From contig WTGP01000008.1 of assembly GCA_011523505.1 (NCBI GenBank), forward strand, positions 62,001 through 126,000: a DNA stretch of 64,000 nt. The letters run 5' to 3'. This document shows positions 15,514 through 25,617 of this stretch, piece after piece; the stretch's first letter is position 1, and each line of letters opens with the position of its first letter. Source of the DNA: Gammaproteobacteria bacterium. Its GTDB lineage: Bacteria > Pseudomonadota > Gammaproteobacteria > Steroidobacterales > Foliamicaceae. The notes under the pieces are model-generated. The model was not told where the DNA came from. It ran no database searches and saw only the letters and a program-made list of their open reading frames with translations. The translations under genes were made by a program, and so were the position numbers.

Positions 15514-17712
15514 ATGCAATACCGATACCTCTTGTGGTGCCTTATGGGCCTCCTTCCATTAGCCGAGTTTGCCGCAGCGCAAGAAGTGGCGCTCGAAGAA
15601 ATCGTCGTGACGTCGCAGAAGCGGGAAGAGTCATTGCAGTCGGTCCCCATTCCCGTGTCGGCCCTGGGTGTCGAAACACTGGAAGACCGGCAGATCGTCG
15701 AAGCTCAGGACCTTGAGCGCTACGTTCCAAGCCTGAAGATGACCAATAACATAACGCAGCCCACAAACCTCTCAGCCTCCCTGCGCGGTTCCCTGGTCCA
15801 GGATGCATCGCTGGCCGTGGCGGAATCTCCGTTCGGCATTTACGTGGACGACGTTTATATCGGCCGCTTGAACGGCAACAATGTCCGTCTTGCGGACGTG
15901 GAACGGATAGAGGTGCTGCGCGGACCTCAGGGCACGCTTTATGGCCGGAACACCCTGGCCGGAGCCATTCGTTTCATCAGCCGTGATCCGGGAGAACAAT
16001 CCTGGCTGAAAGCATCCGCCGGTTTCGGCAATTACGATCAATATGAAGCTTCGGCCAGCGCCGGCGGTCCTCTTGGGGACGAGTTCGCCGGATCATTCGC
16101 TATCCAATTCAACGGACACAGCGGATACGGAACGAACCTGGCTACGGATTCCAATATCGGCGAAGACAAGAATTGGGCGGGACGGGTCAAATTGCGCTAC
16201 ATGGGCGGCGAGAACTTCGACGCCACGATTAACGTGTCCTACGCCGACAGCAGCAATGACGCGGTCAGAATGGTCGCCGCCACCACCCCCGGTGTGCCGC
16301 GGAATCGACAGCACACGTCCGAGGACCTCGTCCCGACCTTTGGCGGCCTTTACGATGTTTCCATTCCCGACCAGGACTACAGCGGCGGCGGGCGGACGGA
16401 CATCACCAACCAGCCCCGGGGCGATACGGAACAGCTCGTCACTTCTCTCACGATGTCCTATGACTTCGACCGCACGACATTGAAGTCCATCACGGGGTAC
16501 GCCGATACGTCCGATTTCTGGGCCAACGATTTCTCGGGCGCCGGTGCCATTCTCGCTTCCATAGGCACCGACTCCGACCAATTCAGCCAGGAATTACAGC
16601 TGCAAGGCAGCGCTGTTGGCGACAGGCTGAACTACACGGCCGGCGCGTTTTATTTTCAGGAAGACTCCACTCAGGACATCGGCTGGTTTTTCGCGTCCGT
16701 TGGCGGCCCTGTGTCCAGGAGCCATATCGATGTGAGTACGGAGTCGTATGCGTTCTTTGGTCAGGCCGACTACGCCATTACCGACAAGCTCACCTTTACC
16801 GGAGGGATTCGCTGGATCAGCGAAGACAAGGAGTGGGATTTCGACTTTCAGCTCCTGTTTATCCCGCTTCCCGCGGAGTTCATCGAGGAAGCCCTGGAAT
16901 ACGACGCGTGGACGCCGAAGATCGGCCTTGATTACGAGTTTGAAACCTCGGGACCCGTGGACAGCCTCATGCTCTACACGTCGGCCGCCAAGGGATTCAA
17001 GTCAGGCGGCTTCAACGGCATCAATATTTTCAACACGAGCGTCGCCAAATCCAGTTACGGGCCGGAGACCAACTGGACCTACGAAATCGGCGTCAAGACG
17101 GAAATGTTCAATAACCGTTTCCGTTTGAATGCCAACTACTTCGTCAACCGGGGCACCGATATAACACTGAACGCCAACGTTATCGTCGATGGCAATCCGA
17201 CCTTTCCCGTCCAGAACGCCGGAAATGTCACGATCAAGGGGCTTGAACTGGAAAGCACGGCTATTCTGTTCGAAGGCTTTACCGCGTTCGTAACGGGAAC
17301 ATTTCTGGATGGCAGGTTCCGTGAAATTGATCCGACCACCGCTCCGGCAAACTCGTTGGCGAACTATGGCGTGGAAGCGGAGCCCCCTCAGACCGCCGAC
17401 TTCGCGTTTGCCGTCGGCTTTGACTATATCCGTGACATCGACCTGGCCGGCAGGGCGGCGGCGATCAAGCTGGGCGTGGACTATTACCATACCGACGAGT
17501 ACGTCCTCGTTGCGACGCAGGAGTTCCTGATAAGCCCCTATAACCGCATCAATGCCTATGTGGGCCTGGCGTTCGATGAACGATGGGAAGCGCGCCTTGC
17601 CATGCAGAACCTCGAGGACGACCGGAGCTTCATCACCGGTTCACGAGGCCTCGGCGGCTCCATCGCCCTGCCGCCGCGCACCTACAAATTGACGCTGAAC
17701 TACAGCATGTAA
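15514..17712 (+). CDS. TonB-dependent outer-membrane receptor
   Basis: A 732-residue receptor. A Sec signal (LLWCLMGLLPLAEFAAAQ) precedes the TonB-box-like LEEIVVTSQKREES. The plug domain has VERIEVLRGPQGTLYGRNTL, and the long beta-barrel ends in an aromatic-rich strand YKLTLNYSM as outer-membrane proteins do. The ligand is unknown. It is divergent from the RiPP operon, so it may take up, or be related to, the modified peptide; this is inference from position, since such receptors are common in this window's lineage. Confidence 0.9.
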   Translation: MQYRYLLWCLMGLLPLAEFAAAQEVALEEIVVTSQKREESLQSVPIPVSALGVETLEDRQIVEAQDLERYVPSLKMTNNITQPTNLSASLRGSLVQDASLAVAESPFGIYVDDVYIGRLNGNNVRLADVERIEVLRGPQGTLYGRNTLAGAIRFISRDPGEQSWLKASAGFGNYDQYEASASAGGPLGDEFAGSFAIQFNGHSGYGTNLATDSNIGEDKNWAGRVKLRYMGGENFDATINVSYADSSNDAVRMVAATTPGVPRNRQHTSEDLVPTFGGLYDVSIPDQDYSGGGRTDITNQPRGDTEQLVTSLTMSYDFDRTTLKSITGYADTSDFWANDFSGAGAILASIGTDSDQFSQELQLQGSAVGDRLNYTAGAFYFQEDSTQDIGWFFASVGGPVSRSHIDVSTESYAFFGQADYAITDKLTFTGGIRWISEDKEWDFDFQLLFIPLPAEFIEEALEYDAWTPKIGLDYEFETSGPVDSLMLYTSAAKGFKSGGFNGINIFNTSVAKSSYGPETNWTYEIGVKTEMFNNRFRLNANYFVNRGTDITLNANVIVDGNPTFPVQNAGNVTIKGLELESTAILFEGFTAFVTGTFLDGRFREIDPTTAPANSLANYGVEAEPPQTADFAFAVGFDYIRDIDLAGRAAAIKLGVDYYHTDEYVLVATQEFLISPYNRINAYVGLAFDERWEARLAMQNLEDDRSFITGSRGLGGSIALPPRTYKLTLNYSM

Positions 17713-17753
17713 GCCGCCGGCCACGTTCGCCGGTGGTTGACTGAAATCGGCGC

Positions 17754-18086
17754 TCAGCCGTCGTCTTCAGTCTCGGGCGCCATGTTTGCCTGAGTCCCTG
17801 CATCCGTGGGCAGCGCAAGGTGGCCCTCTATTCTTGCGACCCGTTCGCGCAGACTCACGAGGTCTCCGCCGATATTGTCGAGACGGACGTTGACTTCCGC
17901 AAAGCGGCTGTTGACCTCCGTGAAGCGTCCATTGACTTCCGCAAAGCCGCTGCGAAGTTCGGCCCTGACATCGGCCATATCGCTACGCTGCTGCGCTTGT
18001 CCCTGAAAAACCGCACCCAGCAGAAGAGCGACCGCAGCGATCGCCGCGGACACCTTTCCGGCGCTGATCCATGCGCTCTTGCTCAT
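17754..18086 (-). CDS. Small membrane-anchored coiled-coil protein
   Basis: A 110-residue protein: an N-terminal hydrophobic segment (VSAAIAAVALLLGAVFQG), acting as a signal anchor or signal peptide, then a clear heptad array GFAEVNGRFTEVNSRFAEVN, then LDNIGGDLVSLRERVARIEG. The tail is acidic and disordered. The 21-bp DNA repeat mirrors the heptads. Function unknown; proteins of this shape often oligomerise at the membrane. It converges with the TonB receptor and is divergent from the helicase gene. Confidence 0.7.
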   Translation of the reverse strand: MSKSAWISAGKVSAAIAAVALLLGAVFQGQAQQRSDMADVRAELRSGFAEVNGRFTEVNSRFAEVNVRLDNIGGDLVSLRERVARIEGHLALPTDAGTQANMAPETEDDG

Positions 18087-18313
18087 TGCACTACCCTAAC
18101 GGCGGACAACACGCTTGACAATATCACAGCCCGGCCACAAGGTCGCGCTGAAATGCTCATCAAAACACCAAGAAAAAACGCATGAGCCGAAACCCGCCGA
18201 GCCTGGGCGAATTGATCCCGGCGAGTATGAGCGTTCGCGCACTGTAACGAGCCTCAACCGATTCCAAAGCGTCCGTTGTCGTTGATCGATAACGCTATGG
18301 AGCGATAACCGGC

Positions 18314-21238
18314 ATGAACGAATTCATAGTGACGCACGTCGAGTCCGGAGAAACGCTTTCCGAGATTGCGGCTCGATATGGCGTCAGCGTGGAGGCGTTA
18401 CAGCGATGGAACAGAATCGAAAACCCTGACCTGGTGCGGGTTGGCCAGAGGATTGTTGTTTACGAGGAAGAGACCGCTGAATCCTTCGCCTCCGAGAACG
18501 CGATGTCCCAGGCAGAGCCTGTTTTCGACGTGGCGCTTGGCTCTTGGGGTGTCTGGGTGGGGGGACTCATCCTTCTGGCACTTCTGCCTCTTGTGCTCCA
18601 TCGGATACGAGGCCGGCGTCGCCGGAAGCTCGCTGCGCAAGCCGCCCAACTTGGTTGGTGGCGCGCGCAACTGGCCGCACAGGCCGAGAAGCTCCATTCT
18701 GTGGATGAGCGCCTCGCTCAACTCCAGGACCCTCCTCGATACGTGGCGCGCAGTATTTTTTCCGTCCTGGAACGCGACGCCCAGGACATTGCGGTCCAGT
18801 TCTCATCGCATTGGCCCGAGCAATTGTCGGATACGGCAGAGATCCGAGCGTTGGCGAGGATACGCGACTTCCTGGGGGACCCTAACGGCCACCGAGTCGC
18901 AGCCAACAACACCTTTGTTACAAACGAACTGGTCCGCTCTCAAGAATTTTTCGACCGGATCGAGGCACATCCGCTTACGGACGAACAACGGAAAGCGGTC
19001 GTCGTCGACGAGGACCATAACCTGGTTGTCGCGGCAGCGGGCAGCGGCAAGACATCGGTGATCGTGGCCAAAGCCGGTTGGCTCTTACGGAACAGGTATC
19101 GGCGCCCATCGGAACTTTTGCTTCTCGCCTTCGCGAAGGATGCCCAGATGGAAATGAAGGAAAGAGTTCGCCATCACCTGGGTGCTCAGGCGACAGCCGA
19201 TCTCACCGTGCGAACCTTTCACAGCCTGGGTATGTCGATCATCGGTGCGTCCGAGGGCAAAAGCCCGTCGCTGGCCAAGGTTGCCGAGGACGATAAGGCG
19301 CTGTACGACTTGCTGAAGCGCATCATCGCCGACCTGCTCGTCAATCCTAAATTCGCGGCGGTCATGTTGAAGTGGTTCCGCGATCACTTTGCGCCTTACG
19401 AGAGCGAACACGAGTTTCAGAATCAGGGCGAGTACTGGAACTATGTCCGAGCGAATGAGTTACGTTCGTTGAAGGGTGAATTGGTCAAGAGCTATGAAGA
19501 GTGCGAGATCGCCAATTTTCTATATCTCAACGGCGTCGCCTACGAATATGAGCACCCCTACGAACACGACACCGCGACGTTGGAGAAGCGACAATATCTG
19601 CCCGACTTCTACCTTCCCGACGCCGGAATCTATATCGAACACTTTGCACTCAATGCGTCGGGGGACACTCCTCCCTTTATCGATCAAGAAAAGTATCTCC
19701 GGTCGATGGGCTGGAAGCGCGAACTCCACGACCAACACAATACCGTCCTGATCGAAACCTTCAGCCACGAAAAATCCGCCGGCACGTTGACTGAGAATCT
19801 GACCGCCAAGCTCGCCGAGCATGGCGTGGACTTCTCTCCGACTCCTCCAGACGATGTATTCGCCATCCTCGAGGAGCAAGGCCGGATCGACCCGTTCACG
19901 CGCCTAGTCGCGACTTTTCTTAACCACTACAAGGGCTCCCAGTTGTCTCCCAGGGAACTGGCCGTGCGGGCCGCGACAGCCCCGGACCGACCGCGTGCCC
20001 AGGCTTTTGTCGAGGTGTTCGGAGCGGTCTTCGAGCGTTACCAGGACTCACTCGCTCAAGTGCGGCAGATCGATTTTCACGACATGATCAACAGAGCGAC
20101 GGAGCACGCGGAAAGCGGACGTTATCGCAGCTCGTTCGATTACATACTCGTTGACGAATTCCAGGATATCTCGCCAGGCCGGGCGCGGCTTCTGAAGTCA
20201 CTGCTGGACCAGTCACCTACCGCGCAACTGTTCGCCGTCGGCGACGACTGGCAGGCCATCTATCGATTTGCCGGCTCAGACATCGCCATCATGCGCGAAA
20301 TGAAGGAACGCTTCGGCGCCACCGAGCGCATCGACCTGGCGACAACTTTCCGGTGTGCGGACCGCATCGCCGAGGTCGCGACCGAATTCGTGCTCCGCAA
20401 CCCGGCACAGATTCGCAAGAACGTGTCCTCCGTGCTTAGTGCGGACGGGCCGTGTGTAAACATCGGTCTACCCGCAGGACAATCCACCGATCTGCTCAGA
20501 GAAACGCTCGGGATGATTGCCGCCGACGCAGCTAAGCGGGGTGAGGCACCCACTGTCCTGTTGCTCGGCCGCTACAGGCACACCAGACCCGAAAACTTGG
20601 ACCAACTTGCGAGGGAATACCCCGAACTAAGCCTTTCCTACAAGACCGTGCACAGCTCCAAGGGGCTTGAGGCCGATTGCGTCGTGATACTCGAAATGTG
20701 CGCCGGCAAGTATGGTTTTCCTACAGAGATCGCCGATGACCCGCTGCTCAATTTGGTCCTTGCCGCGCCGGAGCCGTTTCCGCATTCAGAGGAGCGGCGC
20801 CTGCTTTATGTAGCCATCACCCGCGCCAGGCGGGCGGCCTACCTATTGGCAGACGGCGAATCGCCTTCCACATTCGTAACGGAACTGGTTGACGAAGGGT
20901 ACGACGTCAACGTCTATGGTCGGCCACAGAAGAGCGATGTTGCCTGCCCACAATGCGTTGCCGGACGTCTCGTGCGCCGCAAGAGTAAACAGAACGGGAG
21001 CGTGTTCTATGGCTGCTCACACTATCCATACTGCAGGCACATGCAGACCGCCTGCCCCCATTGCAGGATCGGATTGCCAGTGAGGGCTGACGACATTTTC
21101 CGTTGCCACGCCTGCGACAAGACCGTTGAGCCATGCCCGTCATGCGACGGATGGCTGCGCAATATCACAGGACAATACGGACCGTTTCTCGGTTGCTCAA
21201 ATTACCCGGACTGCCGTTACACGAGAAAATTGGAGTGA
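18314..21238 (+). CDS. LysM-TM-UvrD-like helicase with nuclease-like insert and Zn ribbons
   Basis: A 974-residue protein. Residues 6-51 are a LysM domain (VESGETLSEIAARYGVS). Residues about 75-97 are one membrane segment followed by HRIRGRRRRK, so by the positive-inside rule LysM faces the periplasm. A superfamily 1 helicase follows: Q motif HPLTDEQRKAV, Walker A AAGSGKTS (241-248), Walker B YILVDEFQD, motif VI LLYVAITRARR. An insert with LPDFYLPDAGIYIEHF looks like a degenerate PD-(D/E)XK fold. Three CxxC zinc ribbons of the topoisomerase I type close the protein. It opens the defence-type island; a role in handling incoming DNA at the envelope is inference. Confidence 0.85.
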   Translation: MNEFIVTHVESGETLSEIAARYGVSVEALQRWNRIENPDLVRVGQRIVVYEEETAESFASENAMSQAEPVFDVALGSWGVWVGGLILLALLPLVLHRIRGRRRRKLAAQAAQLGWWRAQLAAQAEKLHSVDERLAQLQDPPRYVARSIFSVLERDAQDIAVQFSSHWPEQLSDTAEIRALARIRDFLGDPNGHRVAANNTFVTNELVRSQEFFDRIEAHPLTDEQRKAVVVDEDHNLVVAAAGSGKTSVIVAKAGWLLRNRYRRPSELLLLAFAKDAQMEMKERVRHHLGAQATADLTVRTFHSLGMSIIGASEGKSPSLAKVAEDDKALYDLLKRIIADLLVNPKFAAVMLKWFRDHFAPYESEHEFQNQGEYWNYVRANELRSLKGELVKSYEECEIANFLYLNGVAYEYEHPYEHDTATLEKRQYLPDFYLPDAGIYIEHFALNASGDTPPFIDQEKYLRSMGWKRELHDQHNTVLIETFSHEKSAGTLTENLTAKLAEHGVDFSPTPPDDVFAILEEQGRIDPFTRLVATFLNHYKGSQLSPRELAVRAATAPDRPRAQAFVEVFGAVFERYQDSLAQVRQIDFHDMINRATEHAESGRYRSSFDYILVDEFQDISPGRARLLKSLLDQSPTAQLFAVGDDWQAIYRFAGSDIAIMREMKERFGATERIDLATTFRCADRIAEVATEFVLRNPAQIRKNVSSVLSADGPCVNIGLPAGQSTDLLRETLGMIAADAAKRGEAPTVLLLGRYRHTRPENLDQLAREYPELSLSYKTVHSSKGLEADCVVILEMCAGKYGFPTEIADDPLLNLVLAAPEPFPHSEERRLLYVAITRARRAAYLLADGESPSTFVTELVDEGYDVNVYGRPQKSDVACPQCVAGRLVRRKSKQNGSVFYGCSHYPYCRHMQTACPHCRIGLPVRADDIFRCHACDKTVEPCPSCDGWLRNITGQYGPFLGCSNYPDCRYTRKLE

Positions 21239-21428
21239 TACATGCGCCCCAACGATAGTTCGAATAGTCAAGCGGCGGTACGGCTTGGCAGACGCTTGCA
21301 GCGCGTATATCAGCGCGCTACAGTCTGGCAGCGCCGACGCGCCAGGACCGCGACAATGCCGAACGGAACGCAGACGTAGTACACGCATGACCCCCTCTCG
21401 CGCCGAGTAAGTAGAGCAACGCAATCTG

Positions 21429-24206
21429 ATGCGCCTTTCATGGAATGAAGTCCGGGTCCGCGCGGCCACGTTCGCCGACGAGTGGAGCAATGCGGTTCGC
21501 GAGACGAGCGAAACGCACAGCTTCTACAACGCCTTCTTCCGCGTGTTCGGCGTGGAGCGCCGCTCGGTGGCGCGCTATGAGGAGCACGTAGCGAAGCTCG
21601 ACAACAGTTCCGGCTTCATCGACCTGTTCTGGCCCGGCGTCCTGATCGTCGAGCAGAAGAGCGCCGGCCGCGATCTCGGCAAAGCCTACGGTCAGGCCGG
21701 GGAATACTTCGACGCGCTGAAGGAGCGCGACCGCCCCCGCTACATCCTCGTCAGCGATTTCCAGACCTTCGAATTGCACAATCTGGACGATCGAACAGAG
21801 GTCCGATTCAACCTAAAGGACCTTCCCGCGCACGTGGAGCACTTCGGCTTCATCCTCGGCGTGCAGAAGCGCACCTTCCGCGATCAGGACCCCGCCAACA
21901 TCAAGGCCGCGGAACTGGTTGGGCGACTGCACGATGCGCTCCACGCCGCCAACTACCGGGGCCACGACCTCGAACGCTTCCTGGTGCGCATCGTGTTCTG
22001 CCTGTTCGCCGACGACACCGGCATCTTCGAACCGCGCGATATCTTCCTGGAGTTCATCGAAACCCGCACCAGCGAGGACGGCGCCGACCTGGGACCGTGG
22101 CTGCGGCAATTGTTCGAGGTCCTGAATTCGCCCGAAGAAGAGCGCAGTCCGCTCCTTGACGAGGATTTGGCGCGATTCCCCTATGTCAACGGCGACCTGT
22201 TTCGCGAGCACTTGCGCACTCCGTCCTTCAATGCTTCCATGCGCGAAGCGCTGCTGGACGTCTGCCGCTTCGACTGGTCGAACATTTCACCCGCCATATT
22301 CGGCGCGCTGTTCCAGTCCGTCATGGAGCCGGAACAACGCCGCGCCCAGGGCGCGCATTACACCACCGAAAAGAACATCCTCAAGGTGATCGAACCGCTG
22401 TTCCTGGACGATCTGCGGGCCGAATTCGACCGCCTCAAGTCCCGCAAGGACAGCCGACGACGAACCGACCTTTGGCGTTTTCAGGAAAAACTCGGCCGGA
22501 TGCGCTTCTTCGATCCCGCCTGCGGATGCGGCAACTTCCTCATCATCGCCTACCGCGAACTGCGGCAACTAGAAACCGAAGTCCTCAAGTCAATACATCC
22601 GAATCGGCAATTGGACGCTCTGGCAGAAAAGCTGTCGCTGGTCGATGTGGATCAGTTCTACGGCATCGAACTAGGAGAGTTTCCCGCCCGTATTGCCGAA
22701 ACCGCAATGTGGATGATGGACCACATCATGAACAACCGGCTGAGCTTGGAGTTTGGCCAGACCTACGTGCGTATCCCGCTGGAAAGCTCGCCGCACATCA
22801 TGCACGGCGACGCACTGGAAGTGGATTGGCGAAAAGTCCTTCCGTCCGAAGAGTGCTCGTTCGTGTTCGGCAACCCCCCCTTTGTTGGCGCGAAGTTTCA
22901 GACGGCCGAGCAACGTGCACAGGTGCGCCGAATCGCAGCTCTTGGCAAGGGCGGCGGCACGCTCGACTACGTCACCGCCTGGTTCATCAAGGCAGGCGAT
23001 TACGTGCAGAAAGGCTCCGCCAGGATCGGCTTCGTCGCCACCAACTCCATCACGCAAGGCGAGCAGGTGGCGCAGCTTTGGCCCATCCTGTTCGACCGCT
23101 GCAAGCTGGAAATCGCCTTCGCCCACCGAACCTTTGCCTGGGGATCGGACGCACGCGGCAAAGCACATGTTCATGTCGTCATTCTCGGCCTTGATAAGCG
23201 GGAGGCTGTTCGACCGGAAAAGAGAATGTTCAGTTATCCCGACATCAATGGCGAGCCGGATGAAAGCTACCACACGGCATTGTCGCCGTATCTATTCGAT
23301 GCTGGTGCTTTGTCCGACGCGCACTTGGTGGTTCGGGCAGAAAATGCACCCATCAACGGTAGGCCAAGGCTCAAGACCGGCGTGCAAATGATCGATAACG
23401 GTATATTGACTTTCAAAGAAACCGAGCGAGACGAATTCCTTACTGTCGAACCTGAATCGGCTCCTTTCTTTCGTCGATACATTGGTGGAGACGAGTTCAT
23501 CAACGGTTTTCACCGCTGGATTCTGTATCTCAGAGAGGCAAGCCCAACTAAACTCAACGCCCTGCCGCAAGTTGCGGATAGGATCGCTCAAGTACGTGCC
23601 TACCGTGCGGCAAGCCGACGCCCAAGCACACGGCGAATGGCTGACTTTCCGACTTTGGTTGGGGTGGATGAACGTCTTGATGCCGATTATCTGGTAATTC
23701 CAAATACAAGCTCAGAACGTCGTTCGTATGTTCCAATAGGATGGCTGGATCCGAGTGTCATTGCCAATCAAAAACTACGCATTCTTCCCAACGCAACCCT
23801 TACTGATTTCGCACTACTAACGTCCGCTATGCACATGGCCTGGATGCGTGCTGTAACAGGACGGTTGGAAAGCCGATACATGTACTCGGTTGCGGTGGTC
23901 TACAACACTTTCCCGGTGCCGCCCTCAGGCACGGATTTGTCAAAATTGGGGCCGCTGGCACAAGCCGTACTCGACGCCCGCTCCGCCCATCCGAATTCCA
24001 CACTGGCCGACCTATACGATCCAGACCTTATGCCGCCCAACCTGCGCCGGGCGCATCAGGCGCTCGACCGTGCAGTTGATCGGCTCTATCGCCACTCCGG
24101 CTTCGCGTCCGAGCGCGAGCGCGTCGAGCATCTGTTCACGCGGTATGAAGAGATGCGAACGCCCCTCGCGGCTGAAGTGAAGGCAAAACGACACCGAAAG
24201 CGGTGA
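21429..24206 (+). CDS. MmeI-like type IIG/IIL restriction-modification enzyme
   Basis: A 925-residue single-chain enzyme. The N-terminal nuclease motif D65-x9-E75-Q-K77 (FIDLFWPG, then IVEQKSAG) matches the D-x9-ExK spacing of MmeI. After a helical spacer comes a gamma-type adenine methyltransferase: motif I FFDPACGCGNFLI and motif IV FVFGNPPFVG. The stretch after about residue 620 is the likely target-recognition domain, and a helical C-terminus ends the chain. This length and order are those of MmeI-type enzymes, which cut far from an asymmetric site and protect one strand by N6-adenine methylation. It appears intact. Confidence 0.88.
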   Translation: MRLSWNEVRVRAATFADEWSNAVRETSETHSFYNAFFRVFGVERRSVARYEEHVAKLDNSSGFIDLFWPGVLIVEQKSAGRDLGKAYGQAGEYFDALKERDRPRYILVSDFQTFELHNLDDRTEVRFNLKDLPAHVEHFGFILGVQKRTFRDQDPANIKAAELVGRLHDALHAANYRGHDLERFLVRIVFCLFADDTGIFEPRDIFLEFIETRTSEDGADLGPWLRQLFEVLNSPEEERSPLLDEDLARFPYVNGDLFREHLRTPSFNASMREALLDVCRFDWSNISPAIFGALFQSVMEPEQRRAQGAHYTTEKNILKVIEPLFLDDLRAEFDRLKSRKDSRRRTDLWRFQEKLGRMRFFDPACGCGNFLIIAYRELRQLETEVLKSIHPNRQLDALAEKLSLVDVDQFYGIELGEFPARIAETAMWMMDHIMNNRLSLEFGQTYVRIPLESSPHIMHGDALEVDWRKVLPSEECSFVFGNPPFVGAKFQTAEQRAQVRRIAALGKGGGTLDYVTAWFIKAGDYVQKGSARIGFVATNSITQGEQVAQLWPILFDRCKLEIAFAHRTFAWGSDARGKAHVHVVILGLDKREAVRPEKRMFSYPDINGEPDESYHTALSPYLFDAGALSDAHLVVRAENAPINGRPRLKTGVQMIDNGILTFKETERDEFLTVEPESAPFFRRYIGGDEFINGFHRWILYLREASPTKLNALPQVADRIAQVRAYRAASRRPSTRRMADFPTLVGVDERLDADYLVIPNTSSERRSYVPIGWLDPSVIANQKLRILPNATLTDFALLTSAMHMAWMRAVTGRLESRYMYSVAVVYNTFPVPPSGTDLSKLGPLAQAVLDARSAHPNSTLADLYDPDLMPPNLRRAHQALDRAVDRLYRHSGFASERERVEHLFTRYEEMRTPLAAEVKAKRHRKR

Positions 24207-24541
24207 TCTTATGGCTTTTAGAACTTGAGCAATCCGTGCGACTTATCCACTTTGGCGAGGAGGATACGACATCAGGGGCAGGATCACCTCAGCAAAAGCA
24301 AAACAACAAGTTTACCTGTAGGAGTTAGCCATCGTATTTTTGCCGCAGACCAATATCGGGAAACTGTCCAGCCGCACAAATACTTGGAGGTGGCAAGATA
24401 CCCCGTTTGAAGCTATTCGCCGTCGTCTCCTAAAGCCTACTGTGCACTTGAAGAACAAATGCTCCACATGCACCCAGCGGTTGGCGTTGCGTGACCCATG
24501 GCCATATCCGTTAACGGAGGCAGAACGGGAGAATACCAATT
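24207..24541. other. Intergenic, no convincing gene
   Basis: A 335-bp stretch between the MmeI-like gene and the protease gene. The only forward ORF (24340-24549, TTG start) has a composition unlike a real protein and runs into the protease start. It most likely carries the protease promoter and leader; GGGAG lies about 10 bp before the GTG at 24542. Confidence 0.5.
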
Positions 24542-25567
24542 GTGAATGACTCTTTATTCGGCTTGGATACCATGAATGCACCTTGGGGACTCCAGTCGAG
24601 GGTGAAGCTCGCGGCTTTGGCTTGCGATTTCTTCAGTGTCAAGAAAACGGCAGCGAATCATGCCGCCGTTGGAAAGGAACTTCCGGTCAAGAGAAATCCA
24701 GAACCGCTCACGGGGCGTGACTTTCTCAATTATTTGAAAATTAAAAAGTTCTTCCCTAAGCCTCCCAGTGCCTTGCGTGTAGCGGAAATGATTGGGCGTA
24801 TGGCGTCTAGTGGGCTTCTGGTTAGTATCGGGCACAGCGAGCCGTCTATTGCCGGCTTGGGCAACCATTACCTTTATGCACTAACGGTGTGGGAAGCCCG
24901 CCGGGACTTATTCCGATTGGTTCCCGCGCTCGGACCGGAATATCTCTTTGATCTGTGCGCCCCCGGCCTCGTTCATATAACAGGCACGAGCGAGAATGGC
25001 ATCGAAGTCGCGGGAACAGGTCTTGTGATTGGTGCGCGGCATGTGCTTACGTGCCGACATGTTCTCACAGACATGGAGGTTAGTGGGACGCAGAAAATTC
25101 AGGGCCGTGAGTACGTGGTCGAAGAACGATCGCTTTACTTGCATCCCGAAATTGATGTGGCGGTGATACAAGTGAAAGGAGCGCCGTTATCGCCGTTGAA
25201 GGGCGCCATCTTTCAGGCACCCGTGGTGGCGCAGAGCGTATACACGTTGGGCTACCCGAAGCTCCCGGGACTCCGGGATGCGTCTGTGATCATGCAAAAG
25301 GGAGCAGTCACGAACGAACGGGTAACTTCATTGGCGGGAGAAAGGCTGTTTCTATATTCGGCAATATCTAGGCCGGGTAACAGCGGGGGACCAGTAATGT
25401 CACACGACGGGTATGTATTGGGACTCTCGATCATGGATGCGATCGGTGAGTACGATGCGGGGAACGCATTCTCCCCGCACTATGCGGGTATCCCTTCCCA
25501 AGTTGTTGTCGCGGCGGTGCGAGATCTGGATTTGGGCATTGAACTGCCGTTCGAGAAATATGAGTGA
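24542..25567 (+). CDS. Winged-helix / trypsin-like serine protease protein
   Basis: A 341-residue protein. Residues about 15-115 look like a winged helix (PPSALRVAEMIGRMASSGLL, then GLGNHYLYALT). Residues about 140-330 are a trypsin-fold domain with His in VLTCRHVLT, Asp in PEIDVAVIQV and the nucleophile in RPGNSGGPVMS, so the triad is complete. There is no signal peptide, so it is cytoplasmic. Proteases of this kind occur as effectors in defence and cell-death systems; the target is unknown. A GTG start at 24542 with an upstream GGGAG is used; ATG at 24572 is an alternative. Confidence 0.78.
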   Translation: MNDSLFGLDTMNAPWGLQSRVKLAALACDFFSVKKTAANHAAVGKELPVKRNPEPLTGRDFLNYLKIKKFFPKPPSALRVAEMIGRMASSGLLVSIGHSEPSIAGLGNHYLYALTVWEARRDLFRLVPALGPEYLFDLCAPGLVHITGTSENGIEVAGTGLVIGARHVLTCRHVLTDMEVSGTQKIQGREYVVEERSLYLHPEIDVAVIQVKGAPLSPLKGAIFQAPVVAQSVYTLGYPKLPGLRDASVIMQKGAVTNERVTSLAGERLFLYSAISRPGNSGGPVMSHDGYVLGLSIMDAIGEYDAGNAFSPHYAGIPSQVVVAAVRDLDLGIELPFEKYE

Positions 25568-25617
25568 TTTCAATCCCGCCCACGCAAAACACAGTGCACT
25601 AATAGAGTTCCAGAGGT

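Noticed and set aside
18087-18313. TTGACA near 18115 as a -35 box for the helicase
   Set aside because: No matching -10 sequence at proper spacing, and about 190 bp from the start codon; not enough to call a promoter.
21242-21379. 45-codon basic ORF between the helicase and the MmeI-like gene
   Set aside because: Arg/Gln-rich without a pattern; no ribosome site worth trusting and no known family.
24340-24549. 69-residue TTG-started ORF before the protease gene
   Set aside because: Composition unlike a folded protein and overlaps the protease start.
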